Below are positions 41,794-51,263 of a stretch of 64,000 nucleotides of DNA, piece by piece. Positions within the stretch are counted from its first letter, which is position 1, and each line of letters opens with the position of its first letter. This stretch comes from an uncultured Oscillospiraceae bacterium (GTDB taxonomy: Bacteria; Bacillota; Clostridia; Oscillospirales; Oscillospiraceae), in NCBI GenBank assembly GCA_934591895.1, contig CAKTPP010000002.1, forward strand, positions 62,001 to 126,000, written 5' to 3'. The notes under the pieces are model-generated. The model was not told where the DNA came from, ran no database searches, and worked only from the letters and a program-made list of their open reading frames with translations. The position numbers and the translations under genes were made by a program.

Positions 41794-44004
41794 ATGCCCC
41801 GCAAACATGACATGGAGCTGCCGGGCGCGCAGGCGCTGCGCCAGATGGCCGCGCAGAGCGACAGCCGCGCGCTGTTTTCCGACCGGCGGCCCGATCCCGC
41901 CTATGCAGACCTCTTTCTCAACCGCGAGCTGAGCTGGCTGCAGTTCAACCGCCGCGTGCTGGCGGAGGCGGCCGACGAGACGCTGCCGGTCTATGAGCGG
42001 CTGAAGTTCCTGTCGATCTACTGCTCGAATCTCGATGAATTTTACATGGTGCGCGTCGGCGGTCTGCTCGACCGGGCGCTGCTGCAGCCGTGGCACACGG
42101 AGACCGTCACGGGGCTCACGCCGCGCGAGCAGCTGCGCGCGATCTACGCGGAGACGGCGCGGCAGCAAAAGGACTTTGCCGCGCTCTGGCACAGGGTGAC
42201 GGCGGCGCTGGCAAAGCAGCGTGTCGAGATCCTCGACTTTGACCGGCTCGACGAGGCGGATGAGGTGCTGCTGCGGCGGCGCTTTGACGCGCTGCGCCCG
42301 CTGCTGAGCCCGCAGGTGCTCGACGCGGAGCATCCGCTGCCGTTTTTGCGCAACCGCGAGCAGTACGTGCTCGTGCGCTTTGCGGGCAGGCACGGCGGCG
42401 CAGGGCTGGTCCCGACGACGCAGCTGCCGAAATTCTTCCGCCTGACGATCGACGGGGTGCAGAAGCTCGCGCTCACGGCGCCGCTGGTGGCGCACTTTGC
42501 GCCGCTGCTCTTCGGTGAGCGGCGCGTGCGCGAGACGGCCATTCTGCGCGTGACACGCAGCGCCGACATCTCCGTGCGCGATATGATGGACGGGTGTGAC
42601 GCAGATCTGCGCGCCGCGATGGAGCGCCTGCTGCGCCGCAGGAGGCGGCTTGAGCCGGTGCGCGCGCAGCTGCAGGGCAAGATCACGGACGAGATGCGTG
42701 AGACGGCACGCACGCTGCTCGGGCTGCCGAAGCGGCAGCTGTTTTGCACGGGCGTACCGGCGGATCTGTCGTTCGTGCTCACGATGCCGGGGGAATTCGA
42801 CCTCACGGGGCTGACGTGTCCGGAGATCCCGCCGGCCAAAAACGTGGCGCTGCAAAAGGGCGAGTACTTCGCCTATCTCGCGCGGCACGACCTGCTGCTC
42901 GCGCTGCCGTACCAGAGCGTGAACCCGTTTGTGGATCTGCTGTACGAGGCGGCGGACGACCCGGACGTCGTGTCGATCAAGATCACGCTCTACCGGCTCG
43001 CCGGCAGCAGCCGCATCGCGGCGGCGCTGGCCTATGCCGCCGAGCACGGCAAGCAGGTGCAGTGTCTGCTCGAGCTGCGCGCCCGCTTTGACGAGCAGAG
43101 CAACATCGACTACTCGCGCATGCTCGAGGACGCGGGGTGCGGCATTCTCTACGGCCTGACGCAGTACAAGGTGCACACGAAGCTGTGCCTCATCACGCGG
43201 CGCTGCCCCGGCGGCATCTGCTATTACACACAGGTCGGCACCGGCAACTACAACGAAAAGACCGCCGAGCAGTACACCGACCTCATGCTCCTGACGAGCG
43301 ATCCGGCCATCGGGCGCGACGCAGCCAGGACGTTTGACCGGCTCGCGCGCGGCGAGACCGCCGGCGAGACGGAGTCGCTCTGGCTCGCACCGGAGGGCTA
43401 CAAGCCGCAGCTCATGGCGCACATCGAGTCGCAGATCCGGCTCGGCGCGGCGGGCTACATCGGCATCAAGGTCAACGCCATGAATGATGCGGATGTCATG
43501 GCGCAGCTCGTGCGCGCGAGCGCGGCAGGCACGGAGGTGGAGCTGTTCGTGCGCGGCATCTGCTGTCTGCGGCCGGGCGTGCCCGGACGCACGGAGCACA
43601 TCTCGGTGCGCAGCATCATCGGGCGCTATCTTGAGCACGAGCGCATTTTCGTCTTTGGCCGCGGGGAGGCGCAGGAAGTGTTCATCGGCTCGGGCGATCT
43701 GCTCGAGCGCAACACCATGCGCCGGATCGAGGCGTTTGCCGCCGTGACCGATCCCGAGGCGCGCGCGGAGGTGCTCGAGGTGCTCAGCGCCATGCGCCGT
43801 GACAACCGGCAGGCATGGATCATGCAGCCGGACGGCTCATATCTGCGTCCGGAGCCGGCGGGCGAGGCATTTGTGAGCCAGACGTATCTGCACACGTACT
43901 TTGCCGGCCGCACCGTGCAAAAGCCCGCAGCCTCCGCCGCGTCTCAGCCGCAGAAAAAGCTGCCGTGGTGGCGGCGGCTGTGGAGATGGCTCAAAAACAA
44001 CTGA
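41794..44004 (+). CDS. ppk1: polyphosphate kinase 1
   Basis: The 736-residue enzyme reversibly makes polyphosphate from ATP. It has the N-terminal YADLFLNRELSWLQFNRRVL, the middle SNLDEFYMVRVGG, and the PLD-like catalytic halves with SIKITLYRL, the autophosphorylated His in KVHTKLCLITRR and GTGNYNEKTA, then GICCLRPGVPG. The length suits the family, and a basic tail follows. AAGGAGG lies before the ATG at 41794, and shorter-spaced upstream ATGs are less likely. Confidence 0.96.
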   Translation: MPRKHDMELPGAQALRQMAAQSDSRALFSDRRPDPAYADLFLNRELSWLQFNRRVLAEAADETLPVYERLKFLSIYCSNLDEFYMVRVGGLLDRALLQPWHTETVTGLTPREQLRAIYAETARQQKDFAALWHRVTAALAKQRVEILDFDRLDEADEVLLRRRFDALRPLLSPQVLDAEHPLPFLRNREQYVLVRFAGRHGGAGLVPTTQLPKFFRLTIDGVQKLALTAPLVAHFAPLLFGERRVRETAILRVTRSADISVRDMMDGCDADLRAAMERLLRRRRRLEPVRAQLQGKITDEMRETARTLLGLPKRQLFCTGVPADLSFVLTMPGEFDLTGLTCPEIPPAKNVALQKGEYFAYLARHDLLLALPYQSVNPFVDLLYEAADDPDVVSIKITLYRLAGSSRIAAALAYAAEHGKQVQCLLELRARFDEQSNIDYSRMLEDAGCGILYGLTQYKVHTKLCLITRRCPGGICYYTQVGTGNYNEKTAEQYTDLMLLTSDPAIGRDAARTFDRLARGETAGETESLWLAPEGYKPQLMAHIESQIRLGAAGYIGIKVNAMNDADVMAQLVRASAAGTEVELFVRGICCLRPGVPGRTEHISVRSIIGRYLEHERIFVFGRGEAQEVFIGSGDLLERNTMRRIEAFAAVTDPEARAEVLEVLSAMRRDNRQAWIMQPDGSYLRPEPAGEAFVSQTYLHTYFAGRTVQKPAASAASQPQKKLPWWRRLWRWLKNN

Positions 44005-44024
44005 CAAAATTCAGATTTCGGGTC

Positions 44025-44052
44025 TTGACAAGCGCGCAAAAGCGCGTATAAT
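44025..44052 (+). promoter_or_regulatory. promoter of the SAM riboswitch-metK unit
   Basis: TTGACA (44025-44030), 16 nt (itself a GCGC-rich inverted repeat), TATAAT (44047-44052). Confidence 0.8.
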
Positions 44053-44072
44053 GTGCCTTACAATTTAACAGC

Positions 44073-44168
44073 CTTATCAAGAGTGGCGGAGGGACCGGCC
44101 CTATGATGCCCGACAACCTGCAGATTTCTGCAAGGTGCCAAATCCGGCGGTGCAAATCGAAAGATGAG
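44073..44168 (+). promoter_or_regulatory. SAM-I (S-box) riboswitch
   Basis: The S-box core is nearly canonical: CTTATCAAGAGTGGCGGAGGGACCGG is split across P1/P2, then GCCCTATGATGCCCGACAACC, the CTGCAG/CTGCAAG hairpin, GGTGCCAAATCC and closing GATGAG. P1 pairs CTTATC with GATGAG. It is followed by a terminator and metK, so high SAM should stop transcription. Confidence 0.95.
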
Positions 44169-44183
44169 GATCTTCGCCTTTTT

Positions 44184-44221
44184 CAAGCGCTCCGTCGGCT
44201 GTCGGGGCGCTTGTTTCTTTT
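44184..44221 (+). terminator. riboswitch-controlled terminator
   Basis: CAAGCGC (44184-44190) pairs with GCGCTTG (44207-44213), extended by CCG/CGG, and is followed by TTTCTTTT. It lies 15 nt after the S-box P1. Confidence 0.8.
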
Positions 44222-44253
44222 GCCCGGCGTATCAGAAAGTGAGGAAATTTGCT

Positions 44254-45441
44254 ATGGCTCATCATCTTTTTACATCCGAATCCGTGACCGAGGGGCATCC
44301 CGATAAGATCTGCGATCAGGTCTCCGATGCGATCCTCGACGCGATCCTTGCGCAGGATCCGAACGGCCGCGTCGCCTGCGAATGCACGGTCACGACCGGC
44401 GTCGTGAACGTCATGGGTGAGATCACGACCGAGTGCTACGTTGACATCCCGAAGGTCGTGCGCCAGACCGTGCGCGAGATCGGCTACGACCGCGCCAAGT
44501 ACGGCTTTGACTGCGACACCTGCGCCGTCATCACGAACATCGACGAGCAGAGCGCGGACATCGCCCTCGGCGTCGACCAGTCGCTCGAGAGCAAGCAGGC
44601 CGGTGCCGACGCGCTCGACAACGGTGCGGGCGATCAGGGCATGATGTTCGGCTATGCCTGCGACGAGACGCCGGAGCTCATGCCGCTGCCGATCTCGCTT
44701 GCACACAAGCTCGCCAAGCGCCTGAGCGCCGTGCGCAAGCAGGAGCTGGTGGACTATCTGCGTCCCGACGGCAAGACGCAGGTCACCGTCGAGTACGACG
44801 AGCAGAACCGCCCCGTGCGCGTGCACACCGTCGTGCTCAGCACGCAGCACGCGCCGGAGGTCGACATGGCCAAGCTGCGCGCAGACATGATCGAGCTTGT
44901 CATCCGCCCGACCATTCCGGCTGAGCTGCTCGACGATCAGACCCGCTATCTCATCAACCCCACCGGCCGCTTCGTCGTCGGCGGCCCGCAGGCGGACTCC
45001 GGTCTGACCGGCCGCAAGATCATCGTCGACACCTACGGCGGCAGCGCCCCGCACGGCGGCGGCGCGTTCTCCGGCAAGGACCCGACGAAGGTCGACCGCA
45101 GCGCCGCCTACGCCGCGCGCTATGTGGCCAAGAACATCGTCGCCGCCGGACTTGCCAAGCGCTGCCTCGTGCAGCTGGCCTATGCCATCGGCGTGGCCGA
45201 GCCCGTGAGCATCCTCGTCGATACGCAGGGCACGGGCACCGTGCCGGACACGCAGCTCGCCGCGGCCGTGCAGCAGGTGTTTGACCTGCGCCCGACGGCC
45301 ATCATCCGCGACCTTGAGCTGTCCCGCCCGATCTACCGCCAGCTCGCCGCCTACGGCCACATGGGCCGCGAGGAGCTCGGCGTCCGCTGGGAGGACACCG
45401 ACCGCGTCGACGCGCTGCGCGCAGCCGTCGCCAAGGCGTAA
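44254..45441 (+). CDS. metK: S-adenosylmethionine synthetase
   Basis: The 395-residue enzyme makes SAM from methionine and ATP. It has TSESVTEGHPDKICDQVSDAILD at the start, GAGDQGMMFGYACDETPE, and the C-terminal GGGAFSGKDPTKVDRSAAYAARY. GAGG lies before the chosen ATG. Expression is set by the SAM-I riboswitch directly upstream. Confidence 0.98.
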   Translation: MAHHLFTSESVTEGHPDKICDQVSDAILDAILAQDPNGRVACECTVTTGVVNVMGEITTECYVDIPKVVRQTVREIGYDRAKYGFDCDTCAVITNIDEQSADIALGVDQSLESKQAGADALDNGAGDQGMMFGYACDETPELMPLPISLAHKLAKRLSAVRKQELVDYLRPDGKTQVTVEYDEQNRPVRVHTVVLSTQHAPEVDMAKLRADMIELVIRPTIPAELLDDQTRYLINPTGRFVVGGPQADSGLTGRKIIVDTYGGSAPHGGGAFSGKDPTKVDRSAAYAARYVAKNIVAAGLAKRCLVQLAYAIGVAEPVSILVDTQGTGTVPDTQLAAAVQQVFDLRPTAIIRDLELSRPIYRQLAAYGHMGREELGVRWEDTDRVDALRAAVAKA

Positions 45442-45469
45442 GCGAACAGAAAAAATTGTGTGAATAATC

Positions 45470-45505
45470 AAAAACCTCCGCGGCCATCAGGCTGCGGAGG
45501 TTTTT
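45470..45505. terminator. bidirectional terminator of metK
   Basis: AAAAACCTCCGCGGCC/GGCTGCGGAGGTTTTT stem with ATCA loop; it also follows the convergent YARHG gene. Confidence 0.9.
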
Positions 45506-45521
45506 CTGCTCGGGGATCTGT

Positions 45522-46265
45522 TCAGGAATAGGTGTACGGATGCCCCCATGTGGCATTTTCGTAGCCGGCGAGGAAGTCGACATTTGCGTGCTCGACCGGC
45601 GAGAGCGTATTGCTGTCGAACGACGCGGCCGGCACCGTGCCGTGGTACCAGCTCTGCGCCTCGAAATATGCCGCGATCTGCGGCGTCTGGAAGATGCGGC
45701 CGTGGCGCGCATAGATCTCGTTGCGCGCAAGGCAGCACTGCTCCCACGTGAGATCCGCCACATCTGCCTGCGTGAGCCGGCGCGTGGCGCTGTCCGGCAG
45801 AATGTAGCCGCCGGAGGCCGGCTTCGGCGCTGCCGTCGGGGTCGGGCTCGGCGCGGCACTCGGCGTCGGCGCGGCGGAGGGCTGCGCCGTGGCTGTCACG
45901 ACCGGCGTCGCAGCAGCCGTATCCTTCGGCTTGGGCTTGACGTTGAGCGCGATGAGCAGCACGATCAGCGACACGCCGAGCGCGGCAAAGATCGCAATGA
46001 GCAGCGCCTTGCTGCGCGGCGCGTCCTTGTCCTCCGGCGCGGGCTCGTAAGGTGTGTCATCCTCCCAGCCGGGCACCGGCGGGTCATCGACCCATGTGTT
46101 GTCCGGCGGCGGGTCGGCCTCGTCGTCCCAGTCGTCGGCCGGGATGTTCCCGTCCTGCCAGCCGTCCGGCGGCGCGTTCCCGTCCGGCGGCGTCTGCTCC
46201 GCCCCGCAGTAGGGGCACCAGAGCGCATCGTCCGGAATGTCTCGTCCGCAGTAGGTACACTGCAT
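45522..46265 (-). CDS. zinc-ribbon membrane protein with YARHG domain
   Basis: The 247-residue protein has an N-terminal zinc ribbon (CTYCGRDIPDDALWCPYCG), an acidic proline-rich linker, one membrane helix near residue 100, a Pro/Thr/Ala stalk and a C-terminal YARHG domain (LARNEIYARHGRIFQTPQIAAYFEAQSWYHGTV). YARHG domains are extracytoplasmic and of unknown function, probably wall- or ligand-binding. AGGTGA lies before the ATG. It shares this ribbon-TM-sensor layout with the proteins at 21869 and 59494. Confidence 0.88.
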   Translation of the reverse strand: MQCTYCGRDIPDDALWCPYCGAEQTPPDGNAPPDGWQDGNIPADDWDDEADPPPDNTWVDDPPVPGWEDDTPYEPAPEDKDAPRSKALLIAIFAALGVSLIVLLIALNVKPKPKDTAAATPVVTATAQPSAAPTPSAAPSPTPTAAPKPASGGYILPDSATRRLTQADVADLTWEQCCLARNEIYARHGRIFQTPQIAAYFEAQSWYHGTVPAASFDSNTLSPVEHANVDFLAGYENATWGHPYTYS

Positions 46266-46336
46266 TGGCTTCACCTGCCCTTTCCCACACACACTTTGTT
46301 TTCCTCAATATACCATGGTATGCATTCTGCCGCAAG

Positions 46337-46370
46337 ATAAAAAATGTCCCCCGGTGCTGCCGGGGGACAG
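46337..46370 (-). terminator. terminator of the NlpC/P60 hydrolase gene
   Basis: On the reverse strand GTCCCCCGG/CCGGGGGAC forms a stem followed by a T run. Confidence 0.8.
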
Positions 46371-46381
46371 ATTGCGTCCTG

Positions 46382-47887
46382 TTAACCCGCGATGCGCTTT
46401 GCGCCCACGTAATTCTTCAGGTAGTAGTTCGAGCTCAGGTCGCTGATGACGACGCAGCCTGCGCCGGAGCTGCTGTGGATAAACTGGCCGTTGCCGATGT
46501 AGATGCCGACGTGGCCGATGCTGGAGCTGTTGCTCGCGAAGAACACCAGATCGCCGATCTGGAGGTTGGCCTTCTCGACGTAGGTGCCGTTGTTGTTGTA
46601 GATGCTGCTGGCCACACGGCTCATGGAGTAGCCGCAGAGCTTGTACACGTAGTTGACAAAGCCGGAGCAGTCAAAGCCGGACGGGCTCATGCCGCCGTAG
46701 ACATACGGCGCGCCCATGTACTGCTTGGCCGTGGCGACGATCGTCTCGCCGATGGAAACGCTCGGCGTGCTTCCGCCGCTGCCGCCCTCCGTCTTCGTGG
46801 TGGAGACATACGCACTGTTGACATAGCCCTTGACGCCGTTGATGGTGACGGCCGTCCAGTCGCCGCTCGTGCCGGTGATCGTCAGCGGCGTGCCGTTGTT
46901 ATACGTGCCGAGGATGGAGTAGCTCGTGCCGGCGCCGGAGCGCAGACGCACGTCGTTGCCCTTGATGTAGCCGGTCTGGCTCGTCGAGCCGCCGCCGCTG
47001 CTGGGCTTGGTCGTGGTCATGTAGTCCTTGCTGACATAGCCGTCCTTGCCGCTGTGGCTGACCTTGTACCAGTTGCCGCTCTCGCCGGTGATCGTCATCT
47101 CGGTGCCGGTGTTGTACACGCCGAGGATGGAGCTGGTCGTGCTCGCGCCGGAGCGCATACGCACGCCCGTGCCCTTGATGTAGCCGGTCTTGCTGTCCGC
47201 GCTGCCGGAGACGTAATCCGAGCGGATGTAGCCGCTCGTGCCGCCGATGGTGACCTTCGTCCAGCCGCTTTCCGTGCCGGTGATGGTCAGCGCCGTGCCG
47301 TTCTGGTACGTGCCGAGGATGGAATAGTTCGTGCCCGGGCCGGAGCGCATACGCACATCACTGCCCTTGACAGAGCCGTTGGAGCCGGACGCACTGCCGC
47401 CGTTGGACGTCACGCCCGACAGGGACAGATAGTCCGAGTGGACATAGCCGGTGGTACCGTTATAGTCGACCTTGAACCATGCACCGCTGACGCCGGTGAC
47501 CGTCATCGTGGTGCCGGAGTTGTAGGTGCCGAGAATGGAGCTGCTCGTGCTCGCGCCGGAGCGCATACGCACGTAGCTGCTGTTGATCGTGCCGGTGCCG
47601 AAGCTGGCATCGAGGTCATTGGCGCGCTTGAGGTAATCGGAAGATATGTAGCCAAAAGTGCCGTTATAGACCACCATGGACCAGGAGTCGTTAGACCGCT
47701 CGGACACCACGACACGGGTGCCTGCCGGGAGCGTCGAGATAATGCCGTAATTCGTACCGGCGCCCTTTCGGAAGTTCACGGCCGTCGTCGTGGTCGCGCC
47801 GCCGGCAGTCGCCGCGGAGGCCGAAACGGCCAGCGTGAGCGCGAAAATCACGGAGACAACCGTTGTTTTCAGAAATCGTTTCGCCAT
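46382..47887 (-). CDS. secreted NlpC/P60 endopeptidase with five SH3b domains
   Basis: The 501-residue protein has a signal peptide cleaved near ASA-ATA (residue 25). Five bacterial SH3 repeats follow (each with xVxxRSGAxTSxSILGTYxxG...GYxxSDY; residues 30-360) and a C-terminal NlpC/P60 domain with catalytic Cys in DCSGFVNYVY and His in IGHVGIYIG. It should cut peptide cross-bridges of peptidoglycan. The ribosome binding site is weak (AAAGGATGATTCT region). The next upstream gene on the strand is a small protein that may be in the same transcript. Confidence 0.95.
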   Translation of the reverse strand: MAKRFLKTTVVSVIFALTLAVSASAATAGGATTTTAVNFRKGAGTNYGIISTLPAGTRVVVSERSNDSWSMVVYNGTFGYISSDYLKRANDLDASFGTGTINSSYVRMRSGASTSSSILGTYNSGTTMTVTGVSGAWFKVDYNGTTGYVHSDYLSLSGVTSNGGSASGSNGSVKGSDVRMRSGPGTNYSILGTYQNGTALTITGTESGWTKVTIGGTSGYIRSDYVSGSADSKTGYIKGTGVRMRSGASTTSSILGVYNTGTEMTITGESGNWYKVSHSGKDGYVSKDYMTTTKPSSGGGSTSQTGYIKGNDVRLRSGAGTSYSILGTYNNGTPLTITGTSGDWTAVTINGVKGYVNSAYVSTTKTEGGSGGSTPSVSIGETIVATAKQYMGAPYVYGGMSPSGFDCSGFVNYVYKLCGYSMSRVASSIYNNNGTYVEKANLQIGDLVFFASNSSSIGHVGIYIGNGQFIHSSSGAGCVVISDLSSNYYLKNYVGAKRIAG

Positions 47888-47902
47888 AGAATCATCCTTT
47901 GC

Positions 47903-48193
47903 TTAGTTATTCGCAAGCGCGCGGTCCAGCCACACAGCCGCCACATCCATGGCATTGTACAGCCCGTCCTTTTCCGTCTTTTTGACCACACGGTCGCGAG
48001 ACTTCAAATCCGGATCCGTCAGCTGCAGCTGCACGGAAACCCGCGTCGCCACGTCGAGATCTTTGACCTTTTTCGTGTCGAGGATCTGCATCATTATGAT
48101 GTACTTGTCAGCCATGCTGCCGTAATAGAGCAGATTGTCCTTGCGGCGCAGCGGATGGCCTTTGTAGCACAGTTCATTCGTCTTTGCTGCCAA
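47903..48193 (-). CDS. small conserved protein of unknown function
   Basis: The 96-residue protein (MAAKTNELCYKGHPLRRKDNLLYYGSMADKYIIMMQILDTKKVKDLDVATRVSVQLQLTD) has no signal or membrane segment. Similar small cytosolic proteins occur in Clostridia, without known role. GGAGG lies before the ATG. It is 15 nt upstream of the NlpC/P60 gene, probably in one operon. Confidence 0.8.
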   Translation of the reverse strand: MAAKTNELCYKGHPLRRKDNLLYYGSMADKYIIMMQILDTKKVKDLDVATRVSVQLQLTDPDLKSRDRVVKKTEKDGLYNAMDVAAVWLDRALANN

Positions 48194-48308
48194 TGAGATA
48201 CACCTCCGATACCACTGTTTTCAAATTGTAACACATTTCAATCATTTTGTCAACACCGCGCAGAGCGGGCCGGAAAGACCCGACCCGACTGCGGGCGTAG
48301 CGCTGTGT

Positions 48309-50348
48309 TTATTCCGTGTCGTCCGCTTCCTGCGTCTGCTTGGAGAAGTCTCCGAAGATGCCGGTCGGCGTGCCGACGTTCGGCGTCGGGAAGCTCTTGG
48401 TCGCCAGATCCTTATGGATCGGATCCATGACGAGCTTCCAGATCTGGGCGGCGGGGTTGCCGGAGAAGTTCATATACTCCGGCATGTCGTAGCCGGTCCA
48501 GACGGCGGCCACATAGTACGGCGTGAAGCCGACGAACCAGCGGTCGCAGTTGTTCGTGGTCGTGCCGGTCTTGCCGCCGACGGCCATACCGGTCAGGCGC
48601 GCCTCGGCGCCCGTGCCGCTGTTGACGGCGTTGCAGAGCATATCCGCCATGTTCCACGCGGTATTGGCCTTGAAGGCCACGATCGTGCGCGCGGGGTTTT
48701 CGAGCACGATCTCGCCGCTGGGATCCTTGACATAGGAATACGTGCGGCCGTAGGTGAACACACCGTCGTTGACGAAGGCGGAGTACGCCTGCGTCATCTC
48801 ACGCACGGTGATGCCGTTGGTGAGCTGACCGAGGGAGAGCGGCGCGTAGTCGCAGTCAGACTCGGCGAGGCTCGTGACGCCGAGCTTGTCCTTGAGGAAC
48901 TCATACGATGCGCGCGGCGTGAGCTTGTCAAGGATCTGCGCCGAGACGGTGTTGAGCGAGCGCTGCAGCGCCTCGCGGATGGTGATAACGCCGTAGTTGA
49001 CGCCGCCGGAGTTTTTCGGGTACCAGCTCGTGCCGGTCAGTTTGATGTCCGCCGCGTCGTTGACCTGCGTATACTGCGTGATGAGGCCGAGCTCCATCGC
49101 GGGACCGTAGGTCGCGATCGGCTTGATGGACGATCCGGGCGGGCGCTTGGACTGCGTGGCACGGTTCGTGCCGAAGTTGATGGTCTTTTCACCCGTGCCG
49201 CCGGACAGTCCCTTGATCTCACCGGTGTAGGGATCCATGACGACGATGGCGGACTCGAACTGCTGGCCGGAGGCCGACGGACGCTGCGGCATGCTGTCGA
49301 GGTTGGTATAGACGTCGTCGATCGCCTGCTGGATGCTCGCATCGTAGCAGGAATAGACCTGATAGCCGCCGGAATAGAGCAGCGTGCGCGCCGTGTCCCG
49401 GCTGACGCCCTTTTGCTCGACAAGATCGTTGAGCACGTCGTTGATGACGGCCTCGGCATAGTAGCTGTAGATGGTCTGGGTACGCTCATCGGACTCGCTG
49501 CGCACGAACACGAGCTCCTGCGCCACGGCCTCGTCATACTGCTCCTTCGAGATGTAACCCTGCTCGTACATCTGCTTGAGGATCGTCTCCTGCCGCTTCT
49601 TGTTGTTCTCGCGGCTGATGAAGGGGTCATATTTCGAGGGGTTGTTCGTGATGCCGATGATGCTCGCGCACTCGGCGAGCGTGAGATCCTTCGGCTGCTT
49701 GCCGAAATAGGTCTCGGCAGCGGTGTAGATGCCGTTGCAGCCCTCGCCGAAGTAGACGATGTTGAGATACCACTCCATGATCTCTTCCTTATCATAGGAC
49801 TTCTCGAATTCGAGCGCCTGGAAGATCTCAAGCAGCTTGCGCTGCACGGTGATATCGTCCTGCTTGGTGAGGTTTTTGATGAGCTGCTGCGTGATGGTCG
49901 AGCCGCCGAAGTCGTTTTTCATCGACAGGAACATGTTGATGAACGCGCCCGTCGTGCGGTACCAGTCCACGCCCCTGTGCTTATAAAAGCGCTTGTCCTC
50001 GATGGCGACGGCGGCATGCTCCATATCCTTCGGAATATCGGCATAGTCGACCCAGACGCGATTTTCCGTGCTCGAGAGATTCGTGAGGTTCTGCCAGTTG
50101 CCGTCGGCGTCCTCATACAGGATCGAGCTTGAGAGCGAGACCGTGAAGTCCGAGAGCTGCACGTCCAGATCCGTGGACAGGCAGTTTTTCACGTAGTACG
50201 CGAAGATGCACAAAAACAAAAGCCCCGTGACGAGCAGGATCAGAAAGATCGTGCCGATCACGCGCAGGATCGCGCCCGCAACGCTGACGGTCGTGTCCGC
50301 AGCCTGTGCCGCGCGCGGAGCGGATGCCGGTTTCGGTCGTTTTGCCAT
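48309..50348 (-). CDS. class A penicillin-binding protein
   Basis: The 679-residue bifunctional wall synthase has a cytoplasmic Pro/Ala-rich tail, one membrane helix (about residues 25-50), a GT51 glycosyltransferase domain (AAVAIEDKRFYKHRGVDW, GGSTITQQLIKN, LEFEKSYDKEEIMEWYLNIVYFG) and a transpeptidase domain with SSIK (PGSSIKPIATYG), SLN and KTGTT. It polymerises and cross-links peptidoglycan outside the membrane. GGGAGGTGG lies before the ATG at 50348; the longer upstream frame is unsupported. The leftward promoter has an extended -10 (TGCTATAAT) near 50446-50454. Confidence 0.96.
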   Translation of the reverse strand: MAKRPKPASAPRAAQAADTTVSVAGAILRVIGTIFLILLVTGLLFLCIFAYYVKNCLSTDLDVQLSDFTVSLSSSILYEDADGNWQNLTNLSSTENRVWVDYADIPKDMEHAAVAIEDKRFYKHRGVDWYRTTGAFINMFLSMKNDFGGSTITQQLIKNLTKQDDITVQRKLLEIFQALEFEKSYDKEEIMEWYLNIVYFGEGCNGIYTAAETYFGKQPKDLTLAECASIIGITNNPSKYDPFISRENNKKRQETILKQMYEQGYISKEQYDEAVAQELVFVRSESDERTQTIYSYYAEAVINDVLNDLVEQKGVSRDTARTLLYSGGYQVYSCYDASIQQAIDDVYTNLDSMPQRPSASGQQFESAIVVMDPYTGEIKGLSGGTGEKTINFGTNRATQSKRPPGSSIKPIATYGPAMELGLITQYTQVNDAADIKLTGTSWYPKNSGGVNYGVITIREALQRSLNTVSAQILDKLTPRASYEFLKDKLGVTSLAESDCDYAPLSLGQLTNGITVREMTQAYSAFVNDGVFTYGRTYSYVKDPSGEIVLENPARTIVAFKANTAWNMADMLCNAVNSGTGAEARLTGMAVGGKTGTTTNNCDRWFVGFTPYYVAAVWTGYDMPEYMNFSGNPAAQIWKLVMDPIHKDLATKSFPTPNVGTPTGIFGDFSKQTQEADDTE

Positions 50349-50550
50349 AGGCAATGGCCACCTCCCTGAGAATACATGTAAGCGGGTGAAACAGCGGGTC
50401 AAAGACCCGGTCAGAGTTCAGCGCATAAAAACGATTAAAAGATATTATAGCACACCCTGTCAACACCGGATAGTCCTTTGCTCGTTTTTGTCCGGCGCGT
50501 ATGGATCGCGCGCACATTGGGCAAACTTTCCGGTGAAAGGAGCGTGGCAT

Positions 50551-50868
50551 ATGAAACGAACGCTGGCACTGACGGTCGTGACGGCCCTGTGCGCCGTGTC
50601 GCCCTTCGCCGCGGGCGCGGCGATCTCTTCCCTGCAGCAGCCGGACGCGCCGGTCACATCGTATGACGGTGCGCAGGCGGAATTTGTTCTGCGCGATTAT
50701 GAGGGGTATGTGAGCGTGTTCGCCTCCGGCGGCGACCGCAGACCCCTGCAGGTGACCGGCATCGAGACCGCCGGACTGCGCCGCGCCGACCGCGAGCTGC
50801 TGCGCGGCGGCATCACCGTCGGCAGTCAGGAGCAGCTTTTGCTGCTGCTGGAGGATCTCGGCTCGTAA
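50551..50868 (+). CDS. BofC-like exported protein
   Basis: The 105-residue protein has a signal peptide (MKRTLALTVVTALCAVSPFAAGA) and a domain EFVLRDYEGYVSVFASGGDRRPLQVTGIETAGLRRADRELLRGGITVGSQEQLLLLLEDLGS. This fits the C-terminal domain of BofC, which in Bacillus controls SpoIVB and pro-sigma-K processing in sporulation, although here only one domain is present. GAAAGGAGC precedes the ATG. The match is by pattern and not certain. Confidence 0.7.
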   Translation: MKRTLALTVVTALCAVSPFAAGAAISSLQQPDAPVTSYDGAQAEFVLRDYEGYVSVFASGGDRRPLQVTGIETAGLRRADRELLRGGITVGSQEQLLLLLEDLGS

Positions 50869-50874
50869 AAAGAC

Positions 50875-50903
50875 TTGATTTTAGCCGCCGAATAGGGTAC
50901 ACT
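50875..50903 (+). promoter_or_regulatory. promoter of the DUF1292 gene
   Basis: TTGATT (50875-50880), 17 nt, TACACT (50898-50903). Confidence 0.55.
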
Positions 50904-50939
50904 GAAATCAGAAAAAGATCACGACTGGAGGATACCCCG

Positions 50940-51236
50940 ATGAGTGAAGCATTCGGCAGTGATTATCTGACGATCGAGGACGAGGACGGCAACGAGTTCG
51001 AGCTGGAAGTGCTCGACGAGTTTGAGCTCGACGGACAGAGTTATCTCGCGGCGCTCCCCGCCGATATGGACGAGGACGACCCCGATTTCGGCATCGTCCT
51101 GCTCAAGATCATCGAGGAAAACGGCGAGGAGCTCTTCGGCTCCATCGACGACGATGACGAGCTGGACAAGGTGTACAATTATTATATGCAGGAAGTCTTC
51201 GCCGACGAGGACGAAGCGGCGGACGCGGAGGAATAA
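50940..51236 (+). CDS. DUF1292 protein (YrzB-like)
   Basis: The 98-residue very acidic protein follows the DUF1292 pattern: LTIEDEDGNEFELEVLDEFELDGQSYLAALPADMDEDD...ILKIIEENGEELFGSIDDDDELDKVYNYYME. Members are widespread in Firmicutes and uncharacterised. CTGGAGG lies before the ATG. Confidence 0.92.
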   Translation: MSEAFGSDYLTIEDEDGNEFELEVLDEFELDGQSYLAALPADMDEDDPDFGIVLLKIIEENGEELFGSIDDDDELDKVYNYYMQEVFADEDEAADAEE

Positions 51237-51263
51237 CTTTCCGCGCGGTGCATAGCATGGGAA